Shown here piece by piece: positions 35,204-43,855 of a stretch of DNA of 64,000 nt. The notes below the pieces were generated by a model. It was not told the origin of the DNA. It searched no databases and was given only the letters and a program-made list of their open reading frames with translations. The stretch covers positions 1 to 64,000 of the forward strand of contig NZ_PREX01000014.1 of assembly GCF_009935905.1 (NCBI RefSeq), in the 5' to 3' direction. Position numbers and translations under genes: made by a program. The stretch comes from Alkalibacterium sp. MB6 (GTDB lineage: Bacteria; Bacillota; Bacilli; Lactobacillales; Carnobacteriaceae_A). The first letter of the stretch is position 1, and every line of letters starts with the position of its first letter.

Positions 35204-36793
35204 TTACTTCATGTGTTTTACTGCTACTTTCTCTACTTCCAACATGTTTTTGTATCTTTTTAGAAAAGCATTGAACTGTAGACCGCTTTTCTCATCAGGA
35301 ACCAGCGTACTCGCTGTTTGGCTGCTAAACACTCTGTTCGTTAAAAAGGCTTCTAGTGTCTCATTTTCTGTCTTATTTACAACGTAAGAAGCTAATAAAG
35401 CCATGCCCCATGGACCACCTTCTCCTGCACTTGCCATGACTGACACCGGGATATTTAATGCATCGGCCATCAGTTGCTGTCCGACAATCGGTGTTTTAAA
35501 GAAGCCACCATGTCCCAGCAATTGGTCGATAGTTACATCCTCATTCTCCACTAGTATATCCATCCCTATCTTCAAAGTAGCTAAGGCAGAATCAATATGT
35601 GTTCTCATAAAATTCGCTAAGGATAAGGTACTGTTTGGCATTTGAATAAAGAGGGGTCTGCCTTCTTCAAGGCCAGTAATAGGCTCACCTGAATAGTAGT
35701 TACAGCTCATTAAGTTGCCGCCATCCTCGTCAGCCTCCATCGCTTTGTTAAATAATGTTGTGTATAATTTTTCAGAAGACACTTCTAGCCCTAGAGATTC
35801 AAACATTTCTTTAAACAATTTGGCCCACGCATTGATATCAGTAGTAAAATTATTACAGTGCACCATTGCTGTTGGTTTTCCGGTAGGCGTCGTGACCATA
35901 TCAATTTCAGTATAGTAATTGCTCAATTCTTTTTCTAAAACAATCATTGAAAAGACTGATGTTCCAGCTGACACATTTCCCGTGCGTTCACCCACGCTGT
36001 TTGTAGCAGTCATCCCCGTTCCAGCATCGCCTTCAGGAGGTGCTAACAAACTTCCTGCTTGCAATGTACCAGTGGGATCTAATAAAGTAGCTCCTTCTTC
36101 TGATAATTTTCCAGCGGCTTCTCCAGCAGTTAACACTTGTGGAAGTATGTCTTTTAAATTCCACGATTTATCATAGGTGGTCGTTTTTTCATCAAACGCA
36201 TTAACCATCTTTGAATGATAATCAACGGTGGTACTGTCAATAGGAAATATGCCTGCAGCTTCTCCAACACCCACTACCTTTTCTCCAGTTAATTTCCAAT
36301 GAACGTAACCCGCTAAAGTGGTTAAGAAAGATATCTCTTTAACATGAGTTTCTTTGTTTAGCATGGCTTGATACAAATGAGCGATACTCCATCGTTGTGG
36401 AATGTTGAATTGGAACAGGTCGGTCAATTCGACAGCTGCTTCTTCCGTCGTCGTATTTCTCCATGTTCTAAAAGGGACTAACAAGTTATTATTTTTATCG
36501 AACGGAAGGTATCCATGCATCATTCCTGAAAAGCCAATAGAGTCAATTTTTGTTAACGAATGACCAGTTTGTTTTTTATATTCTTCAGCCAATTCTTTAT
36601 ATGAAGACTGCAAACCTTTCCACACATCTTCTAAATTATAAGTCCAGTAGCCATTTTTCAATTGGTTTTCCCAGTCGTAAGATCCACTGGCAATCAGATT
36701 AAATTCATTATCTATTAAAACGGCTTTTATCCGTGTAGAACCGAATTCAATACCTAGCGATAAGATTGGATTGTTCTTAGTCATATACGTCAT
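35204..36793 (-). CDS. araB: L-ribulokinase AraB (FGGY kinase)
   Basis: Phosphorylates L-ribulose with ATP to L-ribulose 5-phosphate. The 529-residue FGGY-family protein begins with a nucleotide-binding strand [19 protein letters not shown] (13-31), has [14 protein letters not shown] and [13 protein letters not shown], and [20 protein letters not shown] with [19 protein letters not shown] in the C-terminal half. It resembles the lactobacillar AraB type rather than the E. coli one. Other FGGY kinases (xylulokinase) are less likely given neighbours araA and araD. It is third in araD-araA-araB, separated from araA by a structured 171-base gap. Confidence 0.93.
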   Translation of the reverse strand: MTYMTKNNPILSLGIEFGSTRIKAVLIDNEFNLIASGSYDWENQLKNGYWTYNLEDVWKGLQSSYKELAEEYKKQTGHSLTKIDSIGFSGMMHGYLPFDKNNNLLVPFRTWRNTTTEEAAVELTDLFQFNIPQRWSIAHLYQAMLNKETHVKEISFLTTLAGYVHWKLTGEKVVGVGEAAGIFPIDSTTVDYHSKMVNAFDEKTTTYDKSWNLKDILPQVLTAGEAAGKLSEEGATLLDPTGTLQAGSLLAPPEGDAGTGMTATNSVGERTGNVSAGTSVFSMIVLEKELSNYYTEIDMVTTPTGKPTAMVHCNNFTTDINAWAKLFKEMFESLGLEVSSEKLYTTLFNKAMEADEDGGNLMSCNYYSGEPITGLEEGRPLFIQMPNSTLSLANFMRTHIDSALATLKIGMDILVENEDVTIDQLLGHGGFFKTPIVGQQLMADALNIPVSVMASAGEGGPWGMALLASYVVNKTENETLEAFLTNRVFSSQTASTLVPDEKSGLQFNAFLKRYKNMLEVEKVAVKHMK

Positions 36794-36824
36794 CCTTTGC
36801 TTTTAGTTATTTCCAGAACTATGT

Positions 36825-36948
36825 AAAAAAGACACGACAATTTATCATCATTGACAAAAGACAGCTTTATCCTCTCTGACTGCATTCCACTATTCGCAAT
36901 CAGAACCTATTTATCTTTAGTTAGTTGATGATTTATATCGTGTCTTTA
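36825..36948 (-). terminator. Nested hairpin between araA and araB, attenuator-like
   Basis: Outer arms GACACGA...ATCATCA and TGATGAT...TCGTGTC (36831-36850, 36926-36944) enclose a second stem CTGATTGC/GCAGTCAG (36876-36903, one wobble). On the minus strand the outer stem is followed by TTTTTT, then only about 30 bases to the araB start. It looks like a partial terminator or mRNA-stability element that lowers araB relative to araA. Confidence 0.65.
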
Positions 36949-36964
36949 CATACAAATTTATTTA

Positions 36965-38389
36965 TTAATCGATAATTACTGTCTCTAAATCAACCATCTT
37001 AGCCCAGTCCAAAATAACGTCTTTATCGAGTGCAAGAGTAGCTACTGTATGGTGTCCACCGCCTGCTTCTATCCATTTTTTTACTCCAGTTTTAAAATCT
37101 GGTTTTGGTTTCCAGATTACACGAGCTACTGGAAGATTTGGTGCGTCTTCTTCAGGAGTAATGGCTTCAAAGGTGTTGACCATTAAACGGTAATGCGTTC
37201 CTAAGTCAAGCATTGAAACGGCTAATCCATCACCTGCTTTTCCATCAAAGACTAAACGGGCCGGATCTTCTTTTCCACCAATTCCAAGAGGTTGAACAAC
37301 AACTCGAGGTTTTGTTTCGGCAAAGGTCGGATCCACTTCTAACATGTGTGACTGTAGGATGTACTCATTTCCTTTAGCCAAGTTATATGTGTAATCTTCC
37401 ATAAAACCAGTAGCCGTATTTTGACTCATTATTTTGAGCAAGCGGTCTAGAGCTGCAGTCTTCCAGTCTCCCTCGCCAGCGAAGCCGTATCCTTCAGCGT
37501 TTAATCGCTGAACAGCCAATCCTGGCAATTGTTTCATACCGTGTAGGTCTTCAAAGTTTGTAGTAAAGGCTGTGTAACCACCTTTTTCAAGAAAACGTCT
37601 TAAAGCGATTTCGATTTTAATTTGTTCTTTTACATGTTCTTCATAGAAGTCAGCGTCGTTATCACCTTGATCCATTTCATAATGATTAGAGAAATCGTCA
37701 TAGGTCGCTTGAATATCTTCATCCGAAACTTGATTCATCTCTTCGACTAAATCTCCGATACCATAGTAGTCCACTGTCCAACCGAATTGGATAGCCGCTT
37801 CTACTTTATCTCCCTCAGTAACAGCAACGTTTCTCATATTGTCACCAAAGCGGGCGACTTTTATCCCTTGAGACTCTGTGTAACCAACTGCAGACGTCAT
37901 CCAATTGCTAATCTCTTTGTGCACGTCTTCATCTTGATAATGACCCACTACAATTTTATTATTTAATTTCAAACGTGCGTTGATGAAGCCATACTCTCTA
38001 TCTCCGTGAGCACTTTGGTTTAAGTTCATAAAGTCCATATCAATTGTTTTCCAAGGCACTTCTTTATTGAATTGAGTGGATAGATGCAACAACGGTTTTT
38101 GTAAAAGCTTCGTTCCAGGAATCCACATTTTAGCTGGAGAAAATGTATGCATCCATGTAATGACTCCGGCTACTTTATCTTGATAATTGACTTCTTTCAT
38201 AACATCTTTGATTTCATCAGCAGTGGTGACTAATGCTTTAAATACTAAAGGATAAGTAAAGTTCGCCTCTTTATTCAACTGATCAACGATTTCTTTTGCA
38301 TGACTTTCAACTTCATCTAATGTCTCCTGGCCATACAAGTGTTGACTACCTACAACAAACCAAAATTCTCTTTCCTGACTACTTAACAT
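36965..38389 (-). CDS. araA: L-arabinose isomerase AraA
   Basis: Converts L-arabinose to L-ribulose with Mn2+. The 474-residue product has the expected length and signatures: [19 protein letters not shown] (9-27), [20 protein letters not shown] (78-97), [39 protein letters not shown] and the final [13 protein letters not shown] with the metal-ligand His. It lies between araD (30 bases upstream) and araB. The promoter before araD should drive all three. Confidence 0.97.
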   Translation of the reverse strand: MLSSQEREFWFVVGSQHLYGQETLDEVESHAKEIVDQLNKEANFTYPLVFKALVTTADEIKDVMKEVNYQDKVAGVITWMHTFSPAKMWIPGTKLLQKPLLHLSTQFNKEVPWKTIDMDFMNLNQSAHGDREYGFINARLKLNNKIVVGHYQDEDVHKEISNWMTSAVGYTESQGIKVARFGDNMRNVAVTEGDKVEAAIQFGWTVDYYGIGDLVEEMNQVSDEDIQATYDDFSNHYEMDQGDNDADFYEEHVKEQIKIEIALRRFLEKGGYTAFTTNFEDLHGMKQLPGLAVQRLNAEGYGFAGEGDWKTAALDRLLKIMSQNTATGFMEDYTYNLAKGNEYILQSHMLEVDPTFAETKPRVVVQPLGIGGKEDPARLVFDGKAGDGLAVSMLDLGTHYRLMVNTFEAITPEEDAPNLPVARVIWKPKPDFKTGVKKWIEAGGGHHTVATLALDKDVILDWAKMVDLETVIID

Positions 38390-38419
38390 ATGTGCACGTC
38401 CTTCGATTCATTTTAATAT

Positions 38420-39112
38420 TTATTGACCGTAATAGGCCTTATCGCCATGTTTTCTCAAATAATGTTTGTCTAATAGAGCTTGATCCATTCGTACCTTCTC
38501 TTTATTAAGCTGAATACCGTGATAAGTCATTTCAGCAACACGTTCCAATACAACTGAATTGTGTACAGCATTGGAAGGAGACGTTCCCCATGTAAATGGA
38601 CCATGGTCTTGAACCAACACTCCGGGAACATGATTTGGATCGATTCCTCGTTCTTTAAACGTCTCTATAATAACTGATCCCGTTTGCTTTTCGTAATGTG
38701 TTTCAATTTCTTCCTGTTTCATTTGGCGAGTGACTGGGATGTCCCCGTAAAAGTAATCGGCATGGGTCGTTCCAGCAGCAGGTATATCTAACCCAGCCTG
38801 AGCAAAACTAACAGCCCAAGGTGAATGAGTATGAACTATTCCCCCAATGTCTGGAAAGTGTTTGTATAATTCTAGATGGGTAGCTGTATCGCTCGATGGA
38901 TTTAAATCTCCTTCAACTCGATTTCCCTCTAAATCTATAACCACCATCTTTTCAGGTAGCAAATCGTCATAGTCAACGCCACTAGGCTTAATAACAACCA
39001 AGCCTTTTTCTCTATCGATTCCGCTTACATTTCCCCACGTGAAAACAACTAACTTATGTTTTGGTAAAGCCATATTGGCATCATAGACTTGTTTTTTTAG
39101 GGCTTCTAACAA
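38420..39112 (-). CDS. araD: L-ribulose-5-phosphate 4-epimerase AraD, TTG start
   Basis: Converts L-ribulose 5-phosphate to D-xylulose 5-phosphate with Zn2+. Class II aldolase fold, 230 residues, with [20 protein letters not shown], the metal ligands in [14 protein letters not shown] and [11 protein letters not shown], and [15 protein letters not shown] frame extending to 39154 would add 14 unusual residues ([14 protein letters not shown]); AAAGGAG instead sits 9 bases before a TTG at 39112, giving [19 protein letters not shown], the usual AraD beginning. It is first gene of the operon. Confidence 0.93.
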   Translation of the reverse strand: MLEALKKQVYDANMALPKHKLVVFTWGNVSGIDREKGLVVIKPSGVDYDDLLPEKMVVIDLEGNRVEGDLNPSSDTATHLELYKHFPDIGGIVHTHSPWAVSFAQAGLDIPAAGTTHADYFYGDIPVTRQMKQEEIETHYEKQTGSVIIETFKERGIDPNHVPGVLVQDHGPFTWGTSPSNAVHNSVVLERVAEMTYHGIQLNKEKVRMDQALLDKHYLRKHGDKAYYGQ

Positions 39113-39186
39113 CTGTCCTAACTCCTTTCGGTTTATAAAAATCTTATTTAACAAGTATTCATTTGTTTACTTTTTAAACTATCTCT

Positions 39187-39215
39187 AGTTTAAGCTAAAT
39201 GTACGGACCTGTCAA
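39187..39215 (-). promoter_or_regulatory. araDAB promoter with AraR-like operator in the spacer
   Basis: Minus strand TTGACA (39210-39215), 17-base spacer, TAAACT (39187-39192). The spacer contains GGTCCGTACATTT (39198-39210), sharing CGTACA with the other AraR-like boxes. AraR bound here would exclude RNA polymerase. Confidence 0.75.
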
Positions 39216-39254
39216 TTTGAACTGGTATATTAAATAATATATTTTTCAGCTTAG

Positions 39255-39305
39255 ACTTATCAAAAAAACGCATGTGAGCTCATCGCTGAGAATCATATGC
39301 GTTTT
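39255..39305 (-). terminator. Terminator of araR
   Basis: AAAACGCATGTGA/TCATATGCGTTTT (39265-39277, 39293-39305) with one mismatch; the minus strand continues TTTGATAAG. It separates araR from the araDAB promoter. Confidence 0.83.
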
Positions 39306-39324
39306 ATTTGCTCCTGTTGTAAAC

Positions 39325-40416
39325 TTATAAGACTATGGCTTGGGTTGAGTTACCGATAACTAATTCTGGTTCATAAATGATTGACTCATGTTTGTGGTCT
39401 TTTCCCTCAACAGCATCAATCATCCATTTCGCCGCTGCTCTTCCTAATTCCTCTTTTGGATGGTTAATTGAAGTCAAAGAGATTGTTGGAAAGACATTGC
39501 TGTAAAAACTATTGTCATGGCTGACTACTGAGAAGTCATCCGGGCAATTTTTACCTGCTCGATGAATTTCTTTGATTAATGTCACGGCTACCTCGTCATT
39601 GTATGTGACAAAAGCGGTAGGTAAGCTGTTCGCATCTAGCAAGGAACTTATTTTATTCGCTAAATAAGGCTTGCTTTCTGTATCATATCGAATAATGTGG
39701 CCGCTTTCAAATGATAGTCCTGAGTTGTAAAGTGCTTTTAAATAGCCTTTCAAACGGTTCTTTCCTTGCACGTCATCCGTTTTAGTAATCATACCTATCT
39801 TTTTATGTCCAAGTTCAATTAAATGTTCAGTTGCTAATAAACTAGCTTTGACATCGTCTAAGGCAATAACTGGTAATTCTAACTCTTCATAAGAAGCATT
39901 CAACATTACTACTGGTTTCTTCTTCTCAATGATGTCAAGATAATAATTTAGATTAGGATTAAGCAAGTTACTCTTCGTTGGCTCAATAATTAAACCGTCT
40001 ACTTCTTGGTTCAACATATTATCCAAATTATGACGTTCATTATCGACGTTATTTCTCGTGCTTGAGAGCATCAAGGTATAGTTGTGGCGAGACAACTCCT
40101 CTTCAATGCCTCTTATAATAGACGGGAAAATATAATTAGATAGATAGGTCGTAATAACACCTATTCTCTTTCCCTCATCCGTACTGATCTGAACTTTATA
40201 ATCATCACTGACATAAGTCCCAGCTCCCTGCTGTTTGTACAAATACCCATCATTTACTAATTCAGATATTGCCTGACGAATCGTATGACGGCTAACACCG
40301 TAATGAACACGCAATTCTGCTTCAGAAGGAATCTTAGTACCCGATATAAAATCTTCCTTTTCTATCGACACTTTTATTTCATTTTTTATTGTAATGTATT
40401 TCGGTTCAGTCTTCAT
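39325..40416 (-). CDS. araR: Arabinose repressor AraR (GntR-LacI hybrid)
   Basis: Represses arabinose genes and is released by L-arabinose. The 363-residue protein has an N-terminal GntR winged helix (KYITIKNEIKVSIEKEDF, GTKIPSEAELRVHYGVSRHT, IRQAISELVNDGYLY; about 5-65) fused to a LacI/periplasmic-binding-type effector domain (RIGVITTYLSNYIFPSIIRG onward). This two-part architecture is the hallmark of AraR. It lies between the glycosidase genes and araDAB. A weak promoter TTTTTA-N17-TACAAT (40448-40476) precedes it and overlaps an ATTGTACACTAT half site, suggesting autoregulation; transcription from GH27 upstream is also possible. Confidence 0.95.
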   Translation of the reverse strand: MKTEPKYITIKNEIKVSIEKEDFISGTKIPSEAELRVHYGVSRHTIRQAISELVNDGYLYKQQGAGTYVSDDYKVQISTDEGKRIGVITTYLSNYIFPSIIRGIEEELSRHNYTLMLSSTRNNVDNERHNLDNMLNQEVDGLIIEPTKSNLLNPNLNYYLDIIEKKKPVVMLNASYEELELPVIALDDVKASLLATEHLIELGHKKIGMITKTDDVQGKNRLKGYLKALYNSGLSFESGHIIRYDTESKPYLANKISSLLDANSLPTAFVTYNDEVAVTLIKEIHRAGKNCPDDFSVVSHDNSFYSNVFPTISLTSINHPKEELGRAAAKWMIDAVEGKDHKHESIIYEPELVIGNSTQAIVL

Positions 40417-40496
40417 ATCCCTGCCTCACTTCAATGTACTTATTGCCATTGTACACTATTGCTCGAACGATAAAAAGTATAGATATAAAAAGTCTT

Positions 40497-41789
40497 TCAC
40501 AAATCAAGAACACCTTTCGACACTTTATATAATTTAACACCATGAGGATTTATTTTTATAGATATATTTCCTTTTCTAACTATTTCCTTACTAAAGCATT
40601 CCATATAGTCATTCGTTTTGTTACTAAAAAAATCATTAAAATCAATCCTTACATTTACCAACGTATCATTCAAATTAAATACGGCTATCCATTCATCAGT
40701 ATCTGTTTGAGTATGCCAAATAACGATATCTTTTTCTCTTAATACTTGTACTGGGTTTATTCCGCGAGAATGAAAATCAATTAAATCTTCATGTTTAAGT
40801 AGATTTAAGGTCCATTCATCCATATCCGTTAATTCCCCTCCATAAAATAATGGAGATCGGAATAGTGACCACAATGTCATCATCGTTTTTTGTTCTTCTT
40901 TCGAAAATCGTGTATAACGATCGCTTCCTCCACCGTCAACTGAACGGATACCAATATGACCTAAAGGCAGCATATCGCAATCTGGCCAAACCCCTTCTTT
41001 TGCAAATGGCGACCACTGGTTACATCGTTCAAACATATCATATAGTTGATTCCAGTTATCCCAATAGTCATCCGTCAGTCGCCACATATTTGCGTGATTT
41101 TGCATAAAAGTAACGTTTTCCAAAGACGTCGGTCCAGGTGATAAACTTAAAACGATATCATATCCAGAATCATCTATTACTTCTCTTAATAAAGCTATCT
41201 CATCTAGGTGTGCTCCATATAACTTAGAATCAGCTATATCATCCACTTTAAGAAAATCAACTCCCCACTCACCAAATTGGTCAATAAGTGAGCGATAATA
41301 CTCCTTAGCACCTTCTTTACTAACATCTACGCCATACATATCTGTATTCCAAGGACAAATAGAATTTTGTTTAGCTATATCTCTGGCACGCTTACTTGTT
41401 CCTTTTAATGCTGTATTCTTATGAACGGCTTGTCTAGGTATGCCCCTCATATAATGAATACCAAATTTCAATCCTAACGAGTGAACATAATCACTTAATG
41501 GCTTAAAACCCCTTTTTTCTTTAGCAGAGGGGAATCTATTCGTTGCTGGCATCAATCTTGAGTATTCATCCATCTCTAAGTCTGCGAAAGGATGGTATAA
41601 ACTTGAATTTGCAGTTGATTCATACCACTGAATATCGACGACAACGTACTCGTAGCCTGAGTCTTTAAGGTGTTCACTTATATACTTAGCATTTCCTTTG
41701 ACTTCTTCTTCAGTTACTGATGCACCGTAACAATCCCAACTGTTCCACCCTTTTGGAGGAGTTGGTGCTATCAATTGATGTTTTTGCAT
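40497..41789 (-). CDS. GH27 alpha-galactosidase / beta-L-arabinopyranosidase
   Basis: Cytoplasmic retaining glycosidase of 430 residues, clan GH-D. Visible family motifs: PPKGWNSWDCYGA (11-23), YEYVVVDIQWYE, GIHYMRGIPRQAVH (110-123), the nucleophile segment VDFLKVDDIADS (D183 probable), and the acid/base segment NMWRLTDDYWDNW (D240 or D241). GH27 members act on alpha-galactosides or beta-L-arabinopyranosides; the two differ at a position near the active site I cannot assign by eye. Located in an arabinose cluster 2 bases after the GH127 gene, so the arabinopyranosidase option is attractive. Confidence 0.85.
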   Translation of the reverse strand: MQKHQLIAPTPPKGWNSWDCYGASVTEEEVKGNAKYISEHLKDSGYEYVVVDIQWYESTANSSLYHPFADLEMDEYSRLMPATNRFPSAKEKRGFKPLSDYVHSLGLKFGIHYMRGIPRQAVHKNTALKGTSKRARDIAKQNSICPWNTDMYGVDVSKEGAKEYYRSLIDQFGEWGVDFLKVDDIADSKLYGAHLDEIALLREVIDDSGYDIVLSLSPGPTSLENVTFMQNHANMWRLTDDYWDNWNQLYDMFERCNQWSPFAKEGVWPDCDMLPLGHIGIRSVDGGGSDRYTRFSKEEQKTMMTLWSLFRSPLFYGGELTDMDEWTLNLLKHEDLIDFHSRGINPVQVLREKDIVIWHTQTDTDEWIAVFNLNDTLVNVRIDFNDFFSNKTNDYMECFSKEIVRKGNISIKINPHGVKLYKVSKGVLDL

Positions 41790-41790
41790 C

Positions 41791-43734
41791 TTACATCCCT
41801 TCTTCTCTATTCACCCATACAATCATTTCACCAACAGAACGATTGGCCCATAAATGATAAGGTATAAAGGTCAAGTCAATCTCTTCAAAAGTATCTTTCG
41901 CATCTACTTGATACAACTTGTTTCCCCACGACTGATTAATCACTAGTTTTTTTCCTTTTCCTTTGAGTCCTACAAATTCACCCAGCTTCTCATCTTCTAT
42001 ACTTTGAGCTTTTGGCTTTTCAAGTAGAGTCGATAGATGTAAGTGACTACTATTATCTTCTTCCTCCAGACAGTAAACAAATGGCCCTCTCTGTAAAGCG
42101 ACTTTTCCTCTATTGTCTCTGACTAACGGGTGTGATTCCCACATCAGGACAGGTATATCAAATTCTATAACTAATGAATCATCTTCTTTTATACTGTATT
42201 CGGCATAGCCGTCTTTTATGGTGGTCTCTTTAGAAAAAGAAAAAGAACTTCCCCATTCAGGCAATCTAATGTAAATAATTGTTTCTTCCTTAACTCCTTC
42301 AACTGCTAACGTGGTTCGTCCTAAATCCTTAAGTTCAGTTATTTGAGATAAGTGTATAGAATGACCGTTTATATCAAAATCACCTTCAAAATCTGTAAAC
42401 AAGTGGATATAAATATTATTATTCTTTACTGATGTCACGTAATTATTTAAAGATGTTAAGGTTCTGGCAATATTAGGCGGGCAGCATGCACAGCCGAACC
42501 AAGATGGTCGTGAGGGTTTGACATGACTTTTTCCTGGATCTTTTCTGCTTGCTTTTGGATTCACTTCAAGTGGGTTAACATAGAAGAAATGTTTACCGTC
42601 CAAAGCCATTCCACTAATAATGGTATTGTACAACGTCCGTTCAATAACTTCTGCATATTCAACATCAATATGATTATTTAGCATTGAACGAGCAAAAAAT
42701 AATAAACCAATGGACGCACATGTTTCGCAGTACATCGTGTCATTAGGTAAGTCATAATCAAAGGTAAAGGCTTCTCCATGAACTGTCGAACCAATACCGC
42801 CCGTTATATAGTATCGTTTTTTAATTATTCCGTTCCACAAACGCTGAGCTGCTTGAAACATATTATCATCTTCATGAATACTAGCAACTTCAGCCATAGC
42901 TGCGGCCATGTATACTAATCTTACGGCATGTCCAACCGGTTCTTCTTGCTCAAATACAGGTTTATGAGCCTGAAGATAGGTTGTGTCTATTCGAGGTAGT
43001 GGACCTTCACTCAACCCTTTTTCTATGTTTTCTTGCACTTGCTTCGTATAAAAATCAGGATCAACGCCTCTTATTTCTAAAAACCATTGGCTTAAATCAA
43101 CGTATTCTTTCTTACCTGTGACTTCATACAATTTAATTAGCGCCAACTCAATCTCTTGATGCCCGTCTGCTCCGTTAATCTTTCCTTCTTCTGAACCAAA
43201 ATTTTCTTTTATACATTTAACAAATTTCTCTGAAACCTCAATTAGCTTGTCGCTTCCAGTTGCTTTATAATGAGCAACTGATGCTTCAATTAAGTGTCCT
43301 GCACAATAAAGTTCATGGCTTTCAAATAGCCGTCTAAAACGTAATTCTGGAGCCTCAATCTGATAATACGTGCTTAAATAACCATCATCTTCTTGAGCAT
43401 CGACTATTAAAGAGACAACTTCATCCATCATATCTAACAATTCGGCATCTGGGTTTAATGCATAGCTATTCGCCGCTGATTCAAGCCACTTATAAACGTC
43501 TGAATCTTGAAACAACCAACCATAGTGATGACCTTCTTTTTTTCCAGCGGCAATTTTCAAATTTTCGATTGCATGGCTTTTTTCTGAAGGAATATAGTCT
43601 GCATCCCGTTCTTTATCTATAACAATATCTGCCTTATCGTGTAACACATCCCACTGAAAAGGAATCATTTCGTTTCTAATTATCTTCGTATACCTTTCCC
43701 AAAAGGCATCAGTGATAGTTACATCAACACTCAT
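41791..43734 (-). CDS. GH127 beta-L-arabinofuranosidase
   Basis: Cys-dependent zinc glycosidase of 647 residues that releases L-arabinose from beta-linked arabinofuranosides (hydroxyproline-linked arabinans of extensins and related glycans). The zinc/catalytic residues are visible: Glu and Cys in MYCETCASIGLLFFAR and the Cys pair in WFGCACCPPNIARTL, of which the first is the nucleophile by homology. Start at 43734 (MSVDVTITDAFWERY) is chosen because GGAGG precedes it; six more codons are possible. It follows a hairpin and is coupled to the GH27 gene. Confidence 0.9.
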   Translation of the reverse strand: MSVDVTITDAFWERYTKIIRNEMIPFQWDVLHDKADIVIDKERDADYIPSEKSHAIENLKIAAGKKEGHHYGWLFQDSDVYKWLESAANSYALNPDAELLDMMDEVVSLIVDAQEDDGYLSTYYQIEAPELRFRRLFESHELYCAGHLIEASVAHYKATGSDKLIEVSEKFVKCIKENFGSEEGKINGADGHQEIELALIKLYEVTGKKEYVDLSQWFLEIRGVDPDFYTKQVQENIEKGLSEGPLPRIDTTYLQAHKPVFEQEEPVGHAVRLVYMAAAMAEVASIHEDDNMFQAAQRLWNGIIKKRYYITGGIGSTVHGEAFTFDYDLPNDTMYCETCASIGLLFFARSMLNNHIDVEYAEVIERTLYNTIISGMALDGKHFFYVNPLEVNPKASRKDPGKSHVKPSRPSWFGCACCPPNIARTLTSLNNYVTSVKNNNIYIHLFTDFEGDFDINGHSIHLSQITELKDLGRTTLAVEGVKEETIIYIRLPEWGSSFSFSKETTIKDGYAEYSIKEDDSLVIEFDIPVLMWESHPLVRDNRGKVALQRGPFVYCLEEEDNSSHLHLSTLLEKPKAQSIEDEKLGEFVGLKGKGKKLVINQSWGNKLYQVDAKDTFEEIDLTFIPYHLWANRSVGEMIVWVNREEGM

Positions 43735-43769
43735 AATTATAAACCTCCACATAAATTGATTTGGCTAAG

Positions 43770-43820
43770 CTTAAAAAATAAGGGATAAAACTATTAGTAT
43801 ATTAAACTTAGTTTCATCCC
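43770..43820 (-). terminator. Terminator-like hairpin between GH36 and GH127 genes
   Basis: GGGATAAAACTA/TAGTTTCATCCC (43782-43793, 43809-43820) with one wobble; minus strand then TTATTTTTTAAG. Only about 36 bases separate it from the GH127 start, leaving no room for a new promoter. Confidence 0.8.
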
Positions 43821-43855
43821 TGTTCGATTAAATTAAATAGTTTAAAGTAAGCGTG

